From SABI01 sp963678555 (GTDB taxonomy: Bacteria; Spirochaetota; Spirochaetia; Sphaerochaetales; Sphaerochaetaceae), in contig CAXXJA010000002.1 of the NCBI GenBank assembly GCA_963678555.2, positions 1,251,878-1,315,877 of the forward strand: a stretch of 64,000 bases of DNA. The letters run 5' to 3'. The position numbers were made by a program, and so were the translations under genes. This document shows, one piece after another, positions 32,759 to 42,179 of the stretch. Within the stretch, counting starts at the first letter, position 1. Each line of letters starts with the position of its first letter. Under the pieces are notes generated by a model. It saw only the letters and a list, made by a program, of their open reading frames with translations, did no database searches and was not told the origin of the DNA.

Positions 32759-34807
32759 TTAGATGCCGGGCGGGCTGGCTGGCTGCGGAGGCTCAGGATC
32801 AATTGGGCGAAGGGCTTTTTCAAAAGAGGGGTCATAGAATATGTAGCGCCCCTTACCGGCACGTTTTGCTCGATACATGGCCAGGTCAGCTTTGTGCAGC
32901 AAGGATTCAGCGTCGTCTTCATGCGGTACACTCATCGCTACCCCAATACTGCCGCCAACCTTTATGGCTGTGTCGTTAAACACGATAGGTTTCATTAGCG
33001 AGGCTAGCAGTCGATCGAGAACCGATGATAACTTGTCAATCGAGTCAACCTCCCGGATCAAAATGGTGAATTCATCTCCGCCCAGGCGCGCAGCGATATC
33101 GATAGGCCTTAAACATTCCTTCATCCTCTTGGCGAAAGTCTTGAGGATTTCATCCCCGGCGGCATGGCCGAAGGTATCGTTAATCCGCTTAAAATTATCC
33201 AGGTCAAAAAATATGATCGCTGTTTGGGTGCTTTGCTCACCTGCGTATTTGAGAGCGAGATGAAGGTGGTCGAGAAAGCTTGCCCGGTTAGCCAGCCCGG
33301 TCAGCGGATCGAGGCAAGCCAGCTGGGTCAGTTTATTTTCAGAAATCTTGTGTTCGGTGACATCATGAAATGTTGCCACAATTCCTTTGACTGAAAAATC
33401 GTGCAACAGATTTGTCAGGATGACGTCAAAGTATCTCCAGTTGTCGGCCTCTGCGTATCGCATCCGAACGATAGCGCTGATATTCTGCCCAGGACTCCTC
33501 GATGTTTTTTCAAACACCTTCGTCAACATCTCTAGGTCATCCGGGTGAACCCGGTCAAATAAAGTTGTCCCAACAAGCTCCTCTCCCGTTTGACCCCATA
33601 ACGATTTTGCCGCTGTATCGCCGACATATTTTATGGTTCTGTCAACATTCAACACGGCAATGACGGCTGAGATATTTCTTAGCAGCGCCTTGAACTGTTC
33701 TCTGCTTTCACGCAAAGAGGCTTCAACTGATAAACGCTCTTGCAGCTCTTCACGAAGGGCCTCGTAGAGATCGGCCTTCTCCAGCGCAGCTGCGATTTGG
33801 GCCGAATACAACGTCGCAATTTGTTTTGTTCCTGAGGTGAAATGGACGGCATTGCTTCTGAAGGCGCAGAGAAGATTGTGCAGTTGTCCATCTCGGAACA
33901 ATGGTGCGGTCAGGACCTCACGATAGGGAAACTCCGGTAGACCAGGGGGAAAGGGAATGCAGTCGCTGTTGATCGTCGTGGAGTTCGCTTCACCAGTTAA
34001 GATTGTTTGATCTCTGCTTAGAAATTGTGCCAAAAAACCCCATTCCGGTTGACTCTTGTTGGCTTCTTGCGGGAGGTTTGAGCAGAGAATAGGGTCGCTT
34101 CCTCGACAGTTGAACAAAACGGCGCCTTCGGCTTTGACCATGTCGGAGAATGTCCGCACCGCTTCTTCACTAATCGTATTTTTGTCAAGATGCCGACCGA
34201 TTTTTTGGTTTCCTCGAATGATGTATTCGAGTTGGCTTTCATTTTGAACTCTTTCTAACGTCCGGGCAATGCGAGAGCCCAAGGCGGAAAGAAGATCCAT
34301 TTCCTGGGGGGTAAAAGAGATTGAGGAACAACGAGCCAGGATCAAGGCCCCGCGTAATTCCCGACTTCCTCTCATCGGTATCCAAATAGCATTTTTGACT
34401 CCAAGCATCTGGGCGATTTCACTGAAAAGCGGGTTGGTGTGAATCGTTTCCTGAGCAATGACCGTTGCCGTGAGATATGTCTCGAAGAAAGATGCAATAT
34501 GCCCGCGTGGGGCGGTCTCGAACTGATAGTCTTCAGGCAGGCCGATGGCTGCAACCGGGAACCAGTTTCCGCTGCCCCCTGGATCGAAAAGGACTACGAT
34601 TTCAGCGGAAAAAAGTTCAGAAACCGTATTGATGATTTCTTCAAGCAGAGTCTCAAGGGGGGCCGGGTCATTCAGGATCGTCAGAATTCGATTGACTCGG
34701 CTTGCATCGCGAACCGCGGCCTGCGCTGCACGAAATGCTTCATCGCGTTCTCGTTTCAGCTTTTCAATCTCGGCAACGCTATCGGAATGGGCCTTTTCCG
34801 GATTCAT
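32759..34807 (-). CDS. GAF-GAF-PAS-GGDEF diguanylate cyclase
   Basis: 682 residues, no membrane segment. A coiled coil at 8-40 is followed by two GAF-like domains (about 40-195 and 205-350), a PAS domain (about 375-490; ISAVIAVLNVDRTIKYVGDT) and a GGDEF domain. The active site is AARLGGDEFTILI with the product-inhibition site RPID just upstream, so a working c-di-GMP synthase is likely. It starts 7 bp after the FIST gene stop on the same strand. That pairing suggests the FIST protein feeds a signal to it. Confidence 0.9.
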   Translation of the reverse strand: MNPEKAHSDSVAEIEKLKRERDEAFRAAQAAVRDASRVNRILTILNDPAPLETLLEEIINTVSELFSAEIVVLFDPGGSGNWFPVAAIGLPEDYQFETAPRGHIASFFETYLTATVIAQETIHTNPLFSEIAQMLGVKNAIWIPMRGSRELRGALILARCSSISFTPQEMDLLSALGSRIARTLERVQNESQLEYIIRGNQKIGRHLDKNTISEEAVRTFSDMVKAEGAVLFNCRGSDPILCSNLPQEANKSQPEWGFLAQFLSRDQTILTGEANSTTINSDCIPFPPGLPEFPYREVLTAPLFRDGQLHNLLCAFRSNAVHFTSGTKQIATLYSAQIAAALEKADLYEALREELQERLSVEASLRESREQFKALLRNISAVIAVLNVDRTIKYVGDTAAKSLWGQTGEELVGTTLFDRVHPDDLEMLTKVFEKTSRSPGQNISAIVRMRYAEADNWRYFDVILTNLLHDFSVKGIVATFHDVTEHKISENKLTQLACLDPLTGLANRASFLDHLHLALKYAGEQSTQTAIIFFDLDNFKRINDTFGHAAGDEILKTFAKRMKECLRPIDIAARLGGDEFTILIREVDSIDKLSSVLDRLLASLMKPIVFNDTAIKVGGSIGVAMSVPHEDDAESLLHKADLAMYRAKRAGKGRYIFYDPSFEKALRPIDPEPPQPASPPGI

Positions 34808-34814
34808 CTGGCCT

Positions 34815-35977
34815 CTACAAGGCTATCGCCGTCAAGGTTGCGTTGTGGGTGCCTAGAGTTCCTGATGTGCGAGCGAATTCACCGCAACAATAAACTCCGA
34901 AAACGGTGGCGTCACCGGCGTTGGCCTGGAGACGTGCCGCCTCTTCCGGGGTTTTTTCCTTGAATAATCGGATCCGCATAGCGCAGCTGAATGCGATGAT
35001 GACAGCCGCCTCCGGATTGCTGGCGATGGCATCACGACCGACCTTTTCTGCGACCGCTAAAAGGGCCTCTTCAGAGCTTTCCATGACCTGTACCGCGCTA
35101 CCGTCAGGCGGAACACAGCCCTGGATAAGGAGCGATCCGTTCGATTTTTTGGTGCGTGCGACACGGATGATTGTCGATCCATCCATCTGTAACAGGCCCA
35201 GAGGATGATACATTGATGTATCCCAAAAGTTATCTGCAGTCAGCTCTTCCGAATCAACACCGAGCTGTTCTTCATAAGCCTCTGCTGCGGGGCGTCCTCC
35301 CAATTCCATGATTTCGGTCCCTTCGGCTCGGGTGACGAGAAAGGGGACGCCGACGGGTTCCCACCCATGCTGTGTGATGACTTGCAGCGGTTTTTCAGAA
35401 GCGATCCAAATGGCAACAGCTCCTTGTTCCACAACTTTGTCGTTGTGAAAGACAAATGTTGCTTTGAATTGCAATTCATCGCTGGCCGCTCCGCCCACGA
35501 TCGTGGTGGTCGGACCTGTGACTTTGTAGACTCCCTGGAAGAGAAGTTGCAGGTTTCCAGCAAGACAATCAGCCAGCAGAATCATGGCTGAAAAAGGGGA
35601 GGGACCAGCTTCTTTTTTGCTTTTTCGCGCGATTTCCTGACCCGCCTGATCAAGATTTCCATGGATATGGGATGCCGAGGCGATCCCGAAACGGTAAGGC
35701 CCTGCGGTCATTGCCAGCACAGTGACCCCTGCGCCAAACCCCATATAGCTTGCACCGAACATTTCTCCAGCGCTTGTGGCCCCAGCCAAAGGAGTTGTTC
35801 CGGTGACAGAGCGAATACCGGAGATAAGCGAAGCAAGATTATATTGCGGCGTGGTAAAGATAAGAATAACGGCTGGGCTTTCTCCGTAAGCGCAGCGATG
35901 GCGGTTTCTGCTGCCTGCTTTCCAGCGTCATAAGCGTCTCGGAGAACGCTGGCTCCTGTTCCTGCTCGTACTTTCAT
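34815..35977 (-). pseudogene. FIST-domain sensor (NosP-like), one-base frameshift
   Basis: The start at 35977 has AAGGAGGGGTT before ATG. The first frame reads MKVRAGTGASVLRDAYDAGK and runs to EKA. The homologous continuation AVILIFTTPQYNLASLISGI is in the next frame. Adding one C to the CCC run (plus-strand GGG at 35875-35877) restores a single frame of about 388 codons through FIST-N and FIST-C (AGATSAGEMFGASYMGFGAG, ECGVDS-like QLGVDSEELTADNF). FIST proteins such as NosP sense small ligands and pair with c-di-GMP enzymes, as here. It may be a true mutation or a sequencing error. Confidence 0.8.
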
Positions 35978-36639
35978 AACCCCTCCTTATCCCTTCGGTT
36001 CCGGAAAAAACTCTTTCCTTACCGATTGAGCGGTGTTGAATTAGACGACCATAGGTTGCATTGCTTTTTCCCGACCGAACGCTAGCAGGTCCCAAGATGG
36101 GCTATTTCAGGAAGCAGATGGAGTGCTCCACTTGGGCACTGAGGATTTTTTAATAATTATAGTTAGATTACATTAACTGTCATGCGTAAAGCAAGTCATT
36201 TGGGTTGTTCTGATGGTTTTTAATCTCTCCGTGGCAACTGGAGAAATCCCTTTTTGACTTTAAGCCATGCGGAGGATTTTTCCTCATTCTTATCCCTTGC
36301 GGTGCACTCTTGCAGATTATTCTGTCGTCTTCCTTGGTCGTAATTGAAACAACTGGGGAAATAACAAAAACTGTTAATTTTCCAGAGTTTTAGGGAGATG
36401 CTGCGGTGCTTCCGAAGCGCTCATCTAGCGGGGTATAGAGCAGCATATTGGGCATATTGGCGAGTTGTCATCGAGATAATGGAATCGCCGGGAAGATTGA
36501 TCATTTTTGGTTTTCCTCAAAAATACAGTTTTATGATAATACTATTGTTGCTTTTTTTTGGGTGGATTGCTGAGGGAGTACCAAAAATTTTAAGAAATTG
36601 CTCTTCAAAGCTCTGTTTATTGTCTGGACAATCCCGAAT
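35978..36639. other. AT-rich intergenic region, no gene seen
   Basis: About 660 bp with no frame I can support; the longest frame (36398 on) has no ribosome site and runs into repeat B. It should carry the promoter of the FIST-GGDEF operon. No clear palindrome was found. Confidence 0.5.
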
Positions 36640-36812
36640 GGCGCTCGTTTATGAGTCGCTGGCAGCAAAACCGGGACTGTTCCAGGTCTTTGCGGTGTTA
36701 ACCGCGACAGTTTCATGGCTCGCAAACTCTTGGGACAGCCCCCGATGACCCTGGGGACAGTCCCGAGTTTACTGCAAAGTTGCTTAAACTAGCGCCCTTT
36801 GGGACAACCCCC
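36640..36812. repeat. Repeat B, copies 2 (inverted) and 3 (direct)
   Basis: 36640-36717 is the reverse complement of the repeat B unit but lacks its middle CCCCGTGCGGGG part. 36729-36812 is a direct partial copy with GGGGACAGTCCC and CTTAAACTAGCGCC. Together they form a head-to-head pair directly in front of an MFS gene, and the naive upstream extension of that gene's frame begins inside the repeat. Confidence 0.7.
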
Positions 36813-36839
36813 TTCTTCTCACATAGAAAGACAGAATCC

Positions 36840-38015
36840 GTGGCCCCTCAAACTTTTAAAAAGAATGAAGTTTTCGTCCTCTCTATAGCCCATCTTGCCC
36901 ATGATACCTTTTCAGCAATTCTGGCACCGCTCTTGCCACTTTTGATTGCGAAGCTCGGCATGTCCCTTTCGGTGACGGCTTTTCTCGATATTACCCGGCG
37001 CATTCCGGCACTCTTCAATCCGTTTTTGGGTGTTCTGGTCGAGCGTACCGGCAGCAAGTACATTGTCATTCTCACCCCGGCGATCACGGCGATCAGTATG
37101 GGATTCGTCGGCCTTGCCAACTCGACAGTCATCTTGTTTATCCTGCTGTTTGTCGCCGGGGTCTCGGCGGCGTTGTTTCATGTCCCTTCCCCGGTGATGG
37201 TCAAAAATGTGGCTGGCAATCGAGTCGGTACCGGAATGAGTTTTTTCATGGTCGGTGGGGAACTGGCGAGAACCCTCGGCCCGATGCTGGTGATTGCCGC
37301 AGTCTCCGCCTGGGGGCTGGAAGGGATTTATCGACTGATCCCCCTGGGGCTGTTGGCTTCTCTGGTCCTGTATTTCAAGCTGCGCAATTATCAGGCTCCG
37401 CAGCACCTGAGTAAACCCAAAGAAAAAGGGGATACCCGCAAGATTCTGAAAAAACACCGGCTTTTTTTCACTGCCCTTGCGGGTTTTATCCTGTTTCAAG
37501 CGGTGGCAAAAAGCGCCTTGACCCTGTATTTGCCGGTTTACCTGACCGGGCAGGGCAGCTCTTTGTGGTATGCCGGTATTTCCTTATCGGTATTGCAGTT
37601 TTTCGGCGTGGTCGGAACATTCTGTGCCGGGAATCTCTCCGATCGCATCGGTCGGCGCAAAACCCTGTTGCTCTCCAGCGTCGCAACGGTCCTCTTCATG
37701 GGACTGTTTGTCTGGAGCAATAATATTATTCCCCTGGCTGTGCTGGGGCTGTTCCTGCTTGCTTCGGGACCGGTCCTGTTGGCCAAGACCCAGGACACAG
37801 CGACGAATATGCCGACTTTTATGAACAGCATGTACATGTTCATTAATTTCGGGGTCAGCTCGGTGGCGGTTTTTGCTGTCGGTCTGCTCGGGGACAAGCT
37901 CGGGCTGCAGACGACTTATATCATCGCAGCGTTCTTCTGCCTTGGGACTATCCCGCTGGCCTGGCTGGTGACCCTGGAACAGGGCCAGGAGACCACCCCG
38001 GAGTTTCCTGGCTGA
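36840..38015 (+). CDS. MFS transporter
   Basis: 392 residues taking the GTG at 36840; the frame stays open back to a TTG at 36780, but that part is repeat B sequence. Twelve hydrophobic segments are seen. Motif-A-like loops are ITRRIPALFNPFLGVLVERT and GNLSDRIGRRKTLLL. The N-terminus VLSIAHLAHDTFSAILAPLL resembles the fosmidomycin-resistance-like group. The substrate is unknown. It converges on lplA. Confidence 0.85.
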   Translation: MAPQTFKKNEVFVLSIAHLAHDTFSAILAPLLPLLIAKLGMSLSVTAFLDITRRIPALFNPFLGVLVERTGSKYIVILTPAITAISMGFVGLANSTVILFILLFVAGVSAALFHVPSPVMVKNVAGNRVGTGMSFFMVGGELARTLGPMLVIAAVSAWGLEGIYRLIPLGLLASLVLYFKLRNYQAPQHLSKPKEKGDTRKILKKHRLFFTALAGFILFQAVAKSALTLYLPVYLTGQGSSLWYAGISLSVLQFFGVVGTFCAGNLSDRIGRRKTLLLSSVATVLFMGLFVWSNNIIPLAVLGLFLLASGPVLLAKTQDTATNMPTFMNSMYMFINFGVSSVAVFAVGLLGDKLGLQTTYIIAAFFCLGTIPLAWLVTLEQGQETTPEFPG

Positions 38016-38087
38016 AAACTCCCCATATTGCTGTCGGGGCGGTACCGTTTAGGCCATGACCTGGACATTGCCTTGCGAAGCTCTGTT

Positions 38088-39104
38088 TCAGGCAAACTGC
38101 TTTGTTAACCATTGCTGGGTGGTCGCAAGCTGAGCCTGGTACTGTGGGTAGCTCTGGCAAAGTTTCTCTATACAAGTTGACACGCTTGCGGGCTGGTATT
38201 GCAGGCCATGCAGTGCTTCCGCAAAACGTTCCATCGGCAAGGGATCGAGCATGTCGGTGTAAATGGTGGCCTGCTTGATTGTGCCCCGTTCCACGTTGAG
38301 CAACACTTCGATACCGCCCCAGTCAAAACGCTCGTCCAGAGAATGCGTGAACGGCGGAGTGCTGCCGAAATTCCATTCCCAACTGCATTGGCGGGCAAAC
38401 TTTTCCTTGAAGTCCGGCAAATCCGCGAAATGTTCCGGGGTGATGAATTCGGTTGTGACCGCGACCTGATAGTAATCCTGATAGGCCTGGCTGATTGCTG
38501 CGCTCACTGTTTGATGGCTAAGATCAGGAACCAGCGTGTTCAGATTGACAACGCGCGATCTGATTGAGGCAATTCCCTTGGCTTGCAGCTTCTTCGGGTC
38601 GGGATTGAGATAATTGGCCAAGCGATTCAGGTCGGCATTCAGCAGCAGGGTGCCGTGGTGGAACCCTCGATCAGGAGTTTCCCGATAGGCCGAGCCGGAA
38701 AACTTACGCAGGCCGGTGGCATCTTCGATCACCAAATCATTACGGCCGTTGGCCTGTCCCACAATACCCAGTTTTTCCAAAGCGTTCAGAACGATCCGGG
38801 TCGATACGCTTTTATCGTATTCGGGCTTGCCGGCCATAAAGGTAAAGCAACTGTTGCCTAAATCATGAAAGACTGCCCCACCGCCGGTCTGGCGGCGGGC
38901 GAGTTTCACCCCGTCCTGCCGCATGCGTTCGGTATTGCACTCCCGCCAGGGGTTCTGCGCTCGGCCGATCACCACGGTGTCGGCGTTTTGCCACAAGAAC
39001 AGGACGCGCTGGTCGGCAGGCATGGAGCGGAAAATAATATCTTCAACGGTCAGGTTGAACCAGGGATCGGTCGAATCGGAAATAAGGATGCGGGTCTTGT
39101 TCAT
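38088..39104 (-). CDS. lplA: Lipoate-protein ligase A, enteric-type
   Basis: 338 residues, the same length as Escherichia coli LplA and strikingly similar along its whole length (ISDSTDPWFNLTVED, RVLFLWQNADTVVIGRAQNP, GGGAVFHDLGNSCFTFMAGK, GSAYRETPDRGFHHGTLLLN). It activates lipoate with ATP and attaches it to E2 and H-protein lysines. The lipoate-binding RRQTGGG and the lysine in LRKFSGSAY are present. Such closeness to gamma-proteobacterial proteins suggests transfer. No lipoate-dependent enzyme is adjacent. Confidence 0.95.
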   Translation of the reverse strand: MNKTRILISDSTDPWFNLTVEDIIFRSMPADQRVLFLWQNADTVVIGRAQNPWRECNTERMRQDGVKLARRQTGGGAVFHDLGNSCFTFMAGKPEYDKSVSTRIVLNALEKLGIVGQANGRNDLVIEDATGLRKFSGSAYRETPDRGFHHGTLLLNADLNRLANYLNPDPKKLQAKGIASIRSRVVNLNTLVPDLSHQTVSAAISQAYQDYYQVAVTTEFITPEHFADLPDFKEKFARQCSWEWNFGSTPPFTHSLDERFDWGGIEVLLNVERGTIKQATIYTDMLDPLPMERFAEALHGLQYQPASVSTCIEKLCQSYPQYQAQLATTQQWLTKQFA

Positions 39105-39227
39105 TGTTTACTCGCTGTATCGTAGGAATGATGATGTTGTTTTGAGCATCATAGCCGTAATCGGTTTGGCAGGTAAACGGGGAAGGGAATTTTGCTCAGA
39201 TGGCGAGCCTGGGCCGGGGCGCTGTAT

Positions 39228-39794
39228 TTACCTGGTGTCTCGGTTCAGCTCTTGAATCCTTTTTTCCAGATCATTCTGATTTTGTTTAAGCAGGGTCAGT
39301 TCGGCCCGGATCCCCTTGATCTTATCTCTGGCCAAAAAGTTTTTATTACGCAGCTCCATTTGCAGAGCTTTGATTTCCGTCAGAATTCTCTGTTCCTGGA
39401 GTTTTCCATAGGATGTATTTCTGTTGTACCTGTTCAATTGCCTGTTCAGCACGTCGACTTTTTGCTCATAGTCCTGTTGCATCGCGGTCATCGATGCAGT
39501 GGTTTGCTTGATCTCATTTTCTTTCCTGGAGATTTCACTATCGAGGATTTCAGCATTGAATCTGAGTCTTATCAAATCGCGTTTTTCCTGAGCAGCGTTC
39601 GGCCCAGCATCCGTTTCGGTTTGAGGGATCGGTTTTTCAGCAAATTCAATGACCGACATCTCGTCGCTGTTTGTGCTGCAGGGTCGATCAGAGTAAAGAG
39701 TTTTACCGTTGACCGTGCAGGAGTAGATCGCAGGTTCGGATGCGCCCGCCATGATTAAAAGAAGAAAGGTTGTCGCTACCGCTGTTTTCAGCAT
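39228..39794 (-). CDS. Exported DUF4124-domain protein with coiled coil
   Basis: 188 residues from the Met at 39792-39794 (MLKTAVATTFLLLIMAGASE), which gives a good signal peptide; the longer frame reaches back into repeat DNA. A DUF4124 segment (AIYSCTVNGKTLYSDRPCST) with two Cys is followed by a long coiled coil (about 70-185; QQDYEQKVDVLNRQLNRYNR). It is probably periplasmic. DUF4124 proteins are of unknown role. Confidence 0.8.
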   Translation of the reverse strand: MLKTAVATTFLLLIMAGASEPAIYSCTVNGKTLYSDRPCSTNSDEMSVIEFAEKPIPQTETDAGPNAAQEKRDLIRLRFNAEILDSEISRKENEIKQTTASMTAMQQDYEQKVDVLNRQLNRYNRNTSYGKLQEQRILTEIKALQMELRNKNFLARDKIKGIRAELTLLKQNQNDLEKRIQELNRDTR

Positions 39795-39925
39795 GATACT
39801 TTCATTCGCTATTGAGTAGGTGGCAAGCCTGTTGATGGCCCATGGGAGAAGCTTTTTTGCCATCATATGCTGTTGTTTCGGCACAAATCAAATGATCATC
39901 ACCCGGTCCTTTGGGGGCGCTGGTT

Positions 39926-40077
39926 TTCATTCGGAAACGGCCCTTTTCCGCTGTGGCGGTGTCAATCTGCGGGTTTTCTTGTGCGGCGTAAAGTACTACG
40001 CCTCCGCGCAACCCCTTGATTTCCTTGCTACAACGGAAAACTGCTGAAAACTTAGCCGTTGCCCTTCGGAGTTTCCG
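39926..40077 (+). repeat. Element A, copy 3 (right end lost)
   Basis: The left end TTTTCATTCGGAAAC and the core GTGCGGCGTA...TACGCCTCCGCGCA match copy 1. The right end stops at GTTTCCGA and runs straight into repeat B at 40078. Confidence 0.75.
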
Positions 40078-40190
40078 AGCCATGAAACTGTAGCGGTTAG
40101 CACCGCAAAGACCTGGGACAACCCCCGTGCGGGGACAGTCCCGGTTTTGCTGCCAGCGACTCTTAAACTAGCGCCATTCGGGAGCGTTTC
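40078..40190 (+). repeat. Repeat B, copy 4
   Basis: Near-identical to copy 1 at 27029-27152: GCGGTTAGCACCGCAAAGAC, then GGGGACAGTCCC and CTCTTAAACTAGCGCC. It is fused to a truncated element A. The stretch from here to 40607 holds no supported gene and becomes AT-rich towards the cassette array. Confidence 0.75.
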
Positions 40191-40607
40191 CGTTTCCCCG
40201 GTATCGGCACCATCATCCTCGGGATCTCCCTCTACAGCGAACCTGCCAATGTCGGGCGGATGTTTTTGTATCGGTGCTGATTTTTTTACTGAGTGGGGTG
40301 AAGTTTTATTTTGGGTGCCTCAGGGGAAAATAGAGAACTTATAATGTTCTGCGGTTGAGTGTAGTTTTGTAGAGAATTGTTTCAAAAAATGAGAAGAGAG
40401 CCGTAGTTTGTGAGATTTTGGGGGAATCTGCAGATTGCGGCTTTTTTTGTATGTTCGTTCTTGAGTTGATTTGTGGGAAATTTGCTATATATCACGCAGA
40501 GAAAATTTTCAGAAATTTGTCAGAACCGATTGATATTATTTGCAAAACAAGAATTTTCTTGAGAGGGAGGCCGTGTTATAACACGGCTAATATCGCGCCT
40601 ATTACAT

Positions 40608-40614
40608 GTTAGCT
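40608..40614 (+). other. Left-most core site (GTTAGCT) of the cassette array
   Basis: GTTAGCT lies six bases before the first cassette gene. The same heptamer ends the site at 44501-44558. A palindrome CGTGTTATAACACG lies just upstream (40572-40585). A full partner arm was not found, so this may be the edge of a truncated attC or an attI-like site. Confidence 0.45.
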
Positions 40615-40619
40615 GAATT

Positions 40620-41186
40620 ATGAATATTGAAACGTTATCCGAAAAATTGTATGACGATCTAAATGGGGTTATCACGTGCGTTGACAACACTGAAGAATTA
40701 ACAATCTATTTTGAATGCAACAACTGGAATAATTATGATGAAATTATCAAATTCAAAATAACATGCCACGATGTCGTTGAAAAAGAGATTCAGCCATCGC
40801 CATCCGGAGACCTCATATTTACATCTGAGCATCATCTTCTTTGGAAGCACAATGAGCCCTACGCCTATCTTTATTATTCTTCTGCTCCAGAAAATCGGTA
40901 CGAGATACTAGGCAAGCTATGGACTTCCCATGAAAAGATATTTGGTAATTGGAGACATCTCTCTGACTATATAAATGTCTATTATGCTGGCAATCTTATA
41001 GAATTTTGCACTGGTCGCTGTGGACAAGTGGCTCACGGTCCCCAACCATTAATAGAAGAATATGAAAAAGCCATTTCTGGTTTAATTGAAACTAAAATTG
41101 TTCCATCGCACGTAAATAAAAACTTATTCAAGGCACTTATTTTCGATTCAGGCTTTGTTATTTGTAAAAGTGTTACAGTTGAGTAG
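40620..41186 (+). CDS. Cassette gene 1, unknown protein
   Basis: 188 residues, AT-rich, soluble. It starts MNIETLSEKLYDDLNG five bases after the GTTAGCT core, as usual for cassette genes, and ends just before the attC at 41191. Visible features are Trp/Tyr-rich strands (HLLWKHNEPYAYLYYSSAPE) and a short CTGRCGQVAHG. The beta-rich pattern suggests an immunity-type or DUF fold; no family is recognised. Confidence 0.65.
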   Translation: MNIETLSEKLYDDLNGVITCVDNTEELTIYFECNNWNNYDEIIKFKITCHDVVEKEIQPSPSGDLIFTSEHHLLWKHNEPYAYLYYSSAPENRYEILGKLWTSHEKIFGNWRHLSDYINVYYAGNLIEFCTGRCGQVAHGPQPLIEEYEKAISGLIETKIVPSHVNKNLFKALIFDSGFVICKSVTVE

Positions 41187-41190
41187 CTGC

Positions 41191-41297
41191 AACTAACAAT
41201 GGCATCAATCGGATGGAACAGAGCTAGGCGAAATCCGTAGGAGAGTTACTAAATCGAAACGCATGACCGCCACCGGTTATGCAGAATCGGTTAGGGC
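41191..41297 (+). other. attC-like recombination site 1
   Basis: The inverse core AACTAAC and the core GTTAGGG bound about 107 bp with imperfect internal symmetry (AATCGGATGGAA... and ATGCAGAATCGG). It is located between cassette genes 1 and 2. Confidence 0.55.
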
Positions 41298-41308
41298 TCA
41301 AAGGCACG

Positions 41309-41950
41309 ATGAAAACAATTATTAAGCAGAAAATTAAACTAAATATCGGTGCACTCTGCTTCTTTGTCTTTTTACTGGTCATGGTTGCCTATCTTGCTGC
41401 TTTCAACAATGAACTAGTAGGCAAGCCTATTTCGGCATATTTTGACCTGATCAATGATGGTAGATCTATTTCCAAAAATGAATTCCTACAAAAAGTAGAG
41501 AATAATTTCAGAGTTACTGCTTATCACGCAGAGGATGTTGGAGCTAGGCTCGAAAAACCCATATTGCATCTAACCCTGAAAGAGGGGCAAAAAGTCATAC
41601 TCAGCCAAACACTCATGCCTCGCTTTTCCGAAGGCGCGGGGACAAAACGTGGGTCAACCTCGTATAGCCATCTGAATTATGGGCTGTTTGAAATTCCCAA
41701 AAATGGAAATTACAACATTAGAATAGAAACTAGTAGCGACCTAAATGGCTACGATATTTTTCAAGCCAGGGTTTCTACGCACGGAAGTAATGGCATTCTT
41801 CATTTCTTACAAATAATTGCCACTGCATTTTTGTTTTTATCAACGTATTTAAGGCAGAAGGTTTTCAAGGGAAGCTTTTTGAAAAGTGTAATTGCTTATT
41901 TACTTTTCGTCGCATTGGGAATTTTTCCCCTCGCTCTATCATTTCTATAA
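41309..41950 (+). CDS. Cassette gene 2, membrane protein of unknown function
   Basis: 213 residues from the ATG at 41309, twelve bases past the attC core. One membrane segment at about 12-33 (LCFFVFLLVMVAYLAAFNN) is followed by an extracytoplasmic beta-rich domain (35-165) and two C-terminal membrane segments (about 168-183 and 192-212). The domain contains KPILHLTLKEGQKVILSQTL. No family is recognised. Confidence 0.65.
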   Translation: MKTIIKQKIKLNIGALCFFVFLLVMVAYLAAFNNELVGKPISAYFDLINDGRSISKNEFLQKVENNFRVTAYHAEDVGARLEKPILHLTLKEGQKVILSQTLMPRFSEGAGTKRGSTSYSHLNYGLFEIPKNGNYNIRIETSSDLNGYDIFQARVSTHGSNGILHFLQIIATAFLFLSTYLRQKVFKGSFLKSVIAYLLFVALGIFPLALSFL

Positions 41951-41955
41951 AAACG

Positions 41956-42016
41956 CCCTAACGAATAAGGATAGATAGCGCGAGGGACGAGCCGCGATCT
42001 TATCCTTTGGTTGGAC
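41956..42016 (+). other. attC-like recombination site 2
   Basis: 61 bp: inverse core CCCTAAC, core GTTGGAC. The arms pair as AAGGATA with TATCCTT and GCGCG with CGCG, with unpaired bases between, as in attC hairpins. It is nearly identical to the site at 45672-45732, and about 100 bp after it are also shared. Confidence 0.75.
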
Positions 42017-42179
42017 AAGCCCGGTCTATATAGAGATAAAGCAAATGTATCGGATTGGTTTTAAGGGGTGCGAAGGTTTTGATTTCCTAGGTCTTTTTCC
42101 CGGGTGAGCGAGAGCCTTTCACCTGATGACGAGGCTAAACAATCAGCTCACGATTGATGTTATAAATTTGCGAACCCTC

